A DNA stretch of 8,512 bases, from positions 1-8,512 of the forward strand of contig DATCGG010000201.1 in assembly GCA_036509075.1 (NCBI GenBank). The letters are read 5' to 3'. The notes below the pieces were generated by a model. It was not told the DNA's origin and ran no database searches. It saw only the letters and a program-made list of their open reading frames with translations. The position numbers and the translations under genes are program-made. This document shows positions 6,741 through 8,512 of this stretch, piece after piece (the stretch's first letter is position 1; every line of letters begins with the position of its first letter). Source of the DNA: JAJKIV01 sp036509075. Its GTDB lineage: Bacteria; Gemmatimonadota; Gemmatimonadetes; Gemmatimonadales; Gemmatimonadaceae.

Positions 6741-7931
6741 ATGGCGAGTACGAAGGGGACGATTGCCATCCTGACTGGTGGCGGAGACGTGCCTGGTTTG
6801 AATCCGGCGATTCGGGCGATCACCATCCGAGCCCTGCGGGAAGGCTATGGGGTTGTCGGCATCAGGCGTGGGTGGGCCGGCCTGGTCGATTACGTCCCCG
6901 AGAAGGGCGCTGACAACAGTGACAACGTGCAGGTATTGTCCGAGGCGATCGTGAACCGAGCAGGAAGGACGGGCGGAACATTCCTGCACACGTCGCGCAC
7001 CCGGCCGAGTCATCTGCCGCGCGAGCGCGTGCCGCACCACCTCAGTGGCTACGACCAGAAGGTCAACGACATCACGAAGGACGTACTCAAGAACCTCGAG
7101 CACCTTGGCGTCGATACCCTGATTCCGATTGGCGGCGACGACACGCTGAGCTATGGCAAGCGTCTGCACGACGAGGGCGTGAACGTCGTGGCCATCCCGA
7201 AGACGATGGACAACGACGTCTACGGCACGGACTACTGCATCGGGTTCAGCACCTGCGTCACGCGAACGATCGAGGCAACGCACAGCCTGCGGACCTCGGC
7301 GGGCTCGCACGAGCGTTTCCTCGTGATCGAGGTGTTCGGGCGTTATGCCGGATTCACCGCGCTGCTCCCGACGATGGCCGGCGCCGCGGATCGGTGTGTA
7401 ATCCCGGAGCATGCCGTCGACGTGCAACACCTGGCGGAGCTGCTGACGTACGACCGCAACCGGAACCCGAGCCGCTACGCCGTGGTCCTGGTCTCGGAGG
7501 GGGCGAGCCTAACGACGCAAGAGGGCATGAGCTTCGAGGGCCACGACGTCGACATGTTCGGGCACCGCAAGCTCGGCGGGATCGGCGACAAGGTTGCCTC
7601 CGCGCTCAAGGAGTACTCGCCAAAGTACAACAACGGCCGGCGGATCGACGTCGTGAATCAGCGGCTCGGCTACCTCGTTCGCTCGGGCGACCCGGACGCG
7701 CTCGACTCGATCGTGCCAATGGCCTTCGGCAACCTCGCGCTGGACCTGATCCTCAAGGGCCGCTACGGGCGACTCGTCAGCATCCACAAGGGGTTCTATG
7801 ACAGCGTCCCGATCACGAGCGTGACGTCGGAGAAGAAGGTCGTGGATGTTCCGAAGTACTACAACACGGCTCGGCTCCGACCCATCTACGAGTTCGACGG
7901 GGCGCCGCTGTTCATCATGACAGCTGACTGA
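6741..7931 (+). CDS. pfp: 6-phosphofructokinase family enzyme, probably PPi-dependent (diphosphate-fructose-6-phosphate 1-phosphotransferase)
   Basis: A 396-residue cytoplasmic enzyme that phosphorylates fructose 6-phosphate to fructose 1,6-bisphosphate in glycolysis. LTGGGDVPGLN (11-21) is the N-terminal phosphate-donor loop. IGGDDTL (130-136) and PKTMDND (153-159) carry the donor-specificity and catalytic residues. By alignment in mind to E. coli PfkA, D134 replaces Gly104 and K154 replaces Gly124. Asp plus Lys at these two sites is the known signature of PPi-using enzymes, while Gly at 104 marks ATP users. D157 is the catalytic base (E. coli Asp127), EVFGR (197-201) corresponds to the MGR substrate loop with Phe for Met, E253 to Glu222 and R314 to Arg243. 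The length and TDYCIGFSTCV region fit the mixed-donor bacterial group. PPi use would make the step reversible and save ATP. It is a single gene, with an inverted repeat directly after its stop. An ATP enzyme is the alternative. Confidence 0.92.
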   Translation: MASTKGTIAILTGGGDVPGLNPAIRAITIRALREGYGVVGIRRGWAGLVDYVPEKGADNSDNVQVLSEAIVNRAGRTGGTFLHTSRTRPSHLPRERVPHHLSGYDQKVNDITKDVLKNLEHLGVDTLIPIGGDDTLSYGKRLHDEGVNVVAIPKTMDNDVYGTDYCIGFSTCVTRTIEATHSLRTSAGSHERFLVIEVFGRYAGFTALLPTMAGAADRCVIPEHAVDVQHLAELLTYDRNRNPSRYAVVLVSEGASLTTQEGMSFEGHDVDMFGHRKLGGIGDKVASALKEYSPKYNNGRRIDVVNQRLGYLVRSGDPDALDSIVPMAFGNLALDLILKGRYGRLVSIHKGFYDSVPITSVTSEKKVVDVPKYYNTARLRPIYEFDGAPLFIMTAD

Positions 7932-7937
7932 ACGACA

Positions 7938-8028
7938 GGGACTAGGGACTCGGCCGGGATGCTATTAGCGTCGACGAAACCTCCGCGGCGGTAGAAGGTT
8001 CCCGGCCGAGTCCCCAGTCCCTAGTCCC
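7938..8028. repeat. Inverted repeat with GGGACTA-type heptamer arms after the phosphofructokinase gene
   Basis: The left arm (7938-7959) reads GGGACTA, GGGACTC, GGCCGGGA. The reverse complement of the right arm (8000-8028) reads GGGACTA, GGGACTG, GGGACTC, GGCCGGGA. Take out the one extra 7-bp unit and the arms are identical over 22 bp. The loop is 40 nt (7960-7999). It starts 6 bp after the phosphofructokinase stop codon, so it may end or protect that mRNA, although no T-run follows. Confidence 0.85.
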
Positions 8029-8044
8029 CCGTGTGACACCGGCG

Positions 8045-8050
8045 TATAGT
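8045..8050 (+). promoter_or_regulatory. Possible -10 box (TATAGT) of the Gfo/Idh gene
   Basis: TATAGT matches the -10 consensus in five of six positions and lies 38 bp before the ATG at 8089. There is no good -35 box 17 bp upstream. A TTGACA-like GTGACA at 8033-8038 is too close to pair with it, but could pair with GCTATT at 8057-8062 instead. Confidence 0.3.
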
Positions 8051-8088
8051 CGTGGAGCTATTCGTCGCCCTCCACCGAGATCCCCTCA

Positions 8089-8512
8089 ATGTCCAATCGC
8101 TACACTCGCCGCGAGTTCGTCGGTGATACCGCCAAGCTTGCGCTCGGCGCGATGATCGTCCCACGCCACGTCATCGGTCGCGGGTACCAGCCGCCGTCGA
8201 GGACGCTCAACGTCGCCTTCGTGGGAATCGGCGGCATGGGCATGCAGAACATGAAACGCTTCCTCGACGAGAACGTCGTCGCCATCTGCGACGTGGACTT
8301 CCCGTTCGTCGAGCGCTCGCTCGCGCGTGAGCTCCGGGTTCGGGAGGGGCAGACCGGCATGACGCCCGAGCAAACGAAGCTGCGCGACGCATACGCGAAG
8401 GCCACCAAGTACGATGACTTCCGCCAGATGCTGGACAAGCAGAAGGACATCGACGCCGTGGTCATTGCGACGCCCGATCACCTCCACGCGGTGATCGCCA
8501 TGGCGGCGATGC
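8089..8512 (+). CDS. Tat-exported Gfo/Idh/MocA family oxidoreductase (N-terminal part, runs off the right edge)
   Basis: Open from ATG 8089 to the end of the window (141 complete codons, no stop). The N-terminus carries a twin-arginine signal: YTRREFVG at residues 5-12, then a moderately hydrophobic stretch (AKLALGAMIV). A Rossmann nucleotide-binding domain follows, with VAFVGIGGMGMQN at 42-54 (G46, G48, G51), an acidic end of the second strand (CDVD, 67-70), and the family motif VVIATPDHLHA at 124-134. These proteins are NAD(P)-dependent dehydrogenases or related enzymes, mostly acting on sugars or sugar derivatives. Tat-exported members are exported already loaded with cofactor. The catalytic EKP motif and C-terminal domain are beyond the window, so the substrate cannot be judged. 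There is no clear Shine-Dalgarno site. It follows the phosphofructokinase gene in the same direction, but the 157-bp gap holds a large inverted repeat, so it is probably a separate unit. Confidence 0.88.
   Translation, partial: MSNRYTRREFVGDTAKLALGAMIVPRHVIGRGYQPPSRTLNVAFVGIGGMGMQNMKRFLDENVVAICDVDFPFVERSLARELRVREGQTGMTPEQTKLRDAYAKATKYDDFRQMLDKQKDIDAVVIATPDHLHAVIAMAAM

Overview
The window is GC-rich (about 65% by eye) and comes from a free-living, didermic-type bacterium. Gemmatimonadota is the best fit, with Acidobacteriota the main alternative. The reasons are an 'orphan duplicated permease' (ADOP/MacB-like) directly behind a PadR regulator, a secreted VPS10/BNR-type propeller protein, two twin-arginine-exported enzymes, and family-typical small proteins (YIP1, DUF6494). 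This placement is inferred from gene content only; there is no rRNA gene to test it. No stretch longer than about 215 bp lacks a gene, and I see no RNA gene, CRISPR array, transposase or phage gene.

Layout, left to right. (1) 786-1, minus strand: the first 262 codons of a secreted beta-propeller protein with four Asp-boxes, running off the left edge. (2) 1002-2321, plus: a Tat-exported M24 (Xaa-Pro aminopeptidase/creatinase-like) metallopeptidase with all five metal ligands. (3) 2342-2472: a large imperfect inverted repeat built from 7-bp units, between two convergent genes. (4) 3032-2508, minus: a YIP1-family membrane protein. (5) 3223-3561 and 3577-6255, plus: a PadR repressor and an 892-residue ADOP permease in one operon, with a perfect 10-bp dyad just upstream of the padR start codon. 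(6) 6264-6356: a second inverted repeat, again exactly between convergent genes. (7) 6586-6356, minus: a 76-residue DUF6494 protein. (8) 6741-7931, plus: a phosphofructokinase carrying the residue pair typical of PPi-dependent enzymes. (9) 7938-8028: a third inverted repeat, whose arms differ by exactly one 7-bp unit. (10) 8089 to the right edge, plus: the start of a Tat-exported Gfo/Idh/MocA oxidoreductase.

Functionally these are mostly separate transcription units. Only padR and the ADOP permease clearly form an operon: the repressor probably controls the permease and itself. The three signal-peptide genes (propeller, M24 peptidase, Gfo/Idh) lack a visible Shine-Dalgarno sequence, while the cytoplasmic and inner-membrane genes have GAGGA/GGAG-type sites.

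I do not see a clearly new multi-gene system. The most unusual signals are at the DNA-word and repeat level. The octamer CGTTAGGC is strongly over-represented in both orientations and in several reading frames; every TTAG/CTAA I found inside a coding region lies in GTTAGGC. Separately, the intergenic inverted repeats carry heptanucleotide arms.
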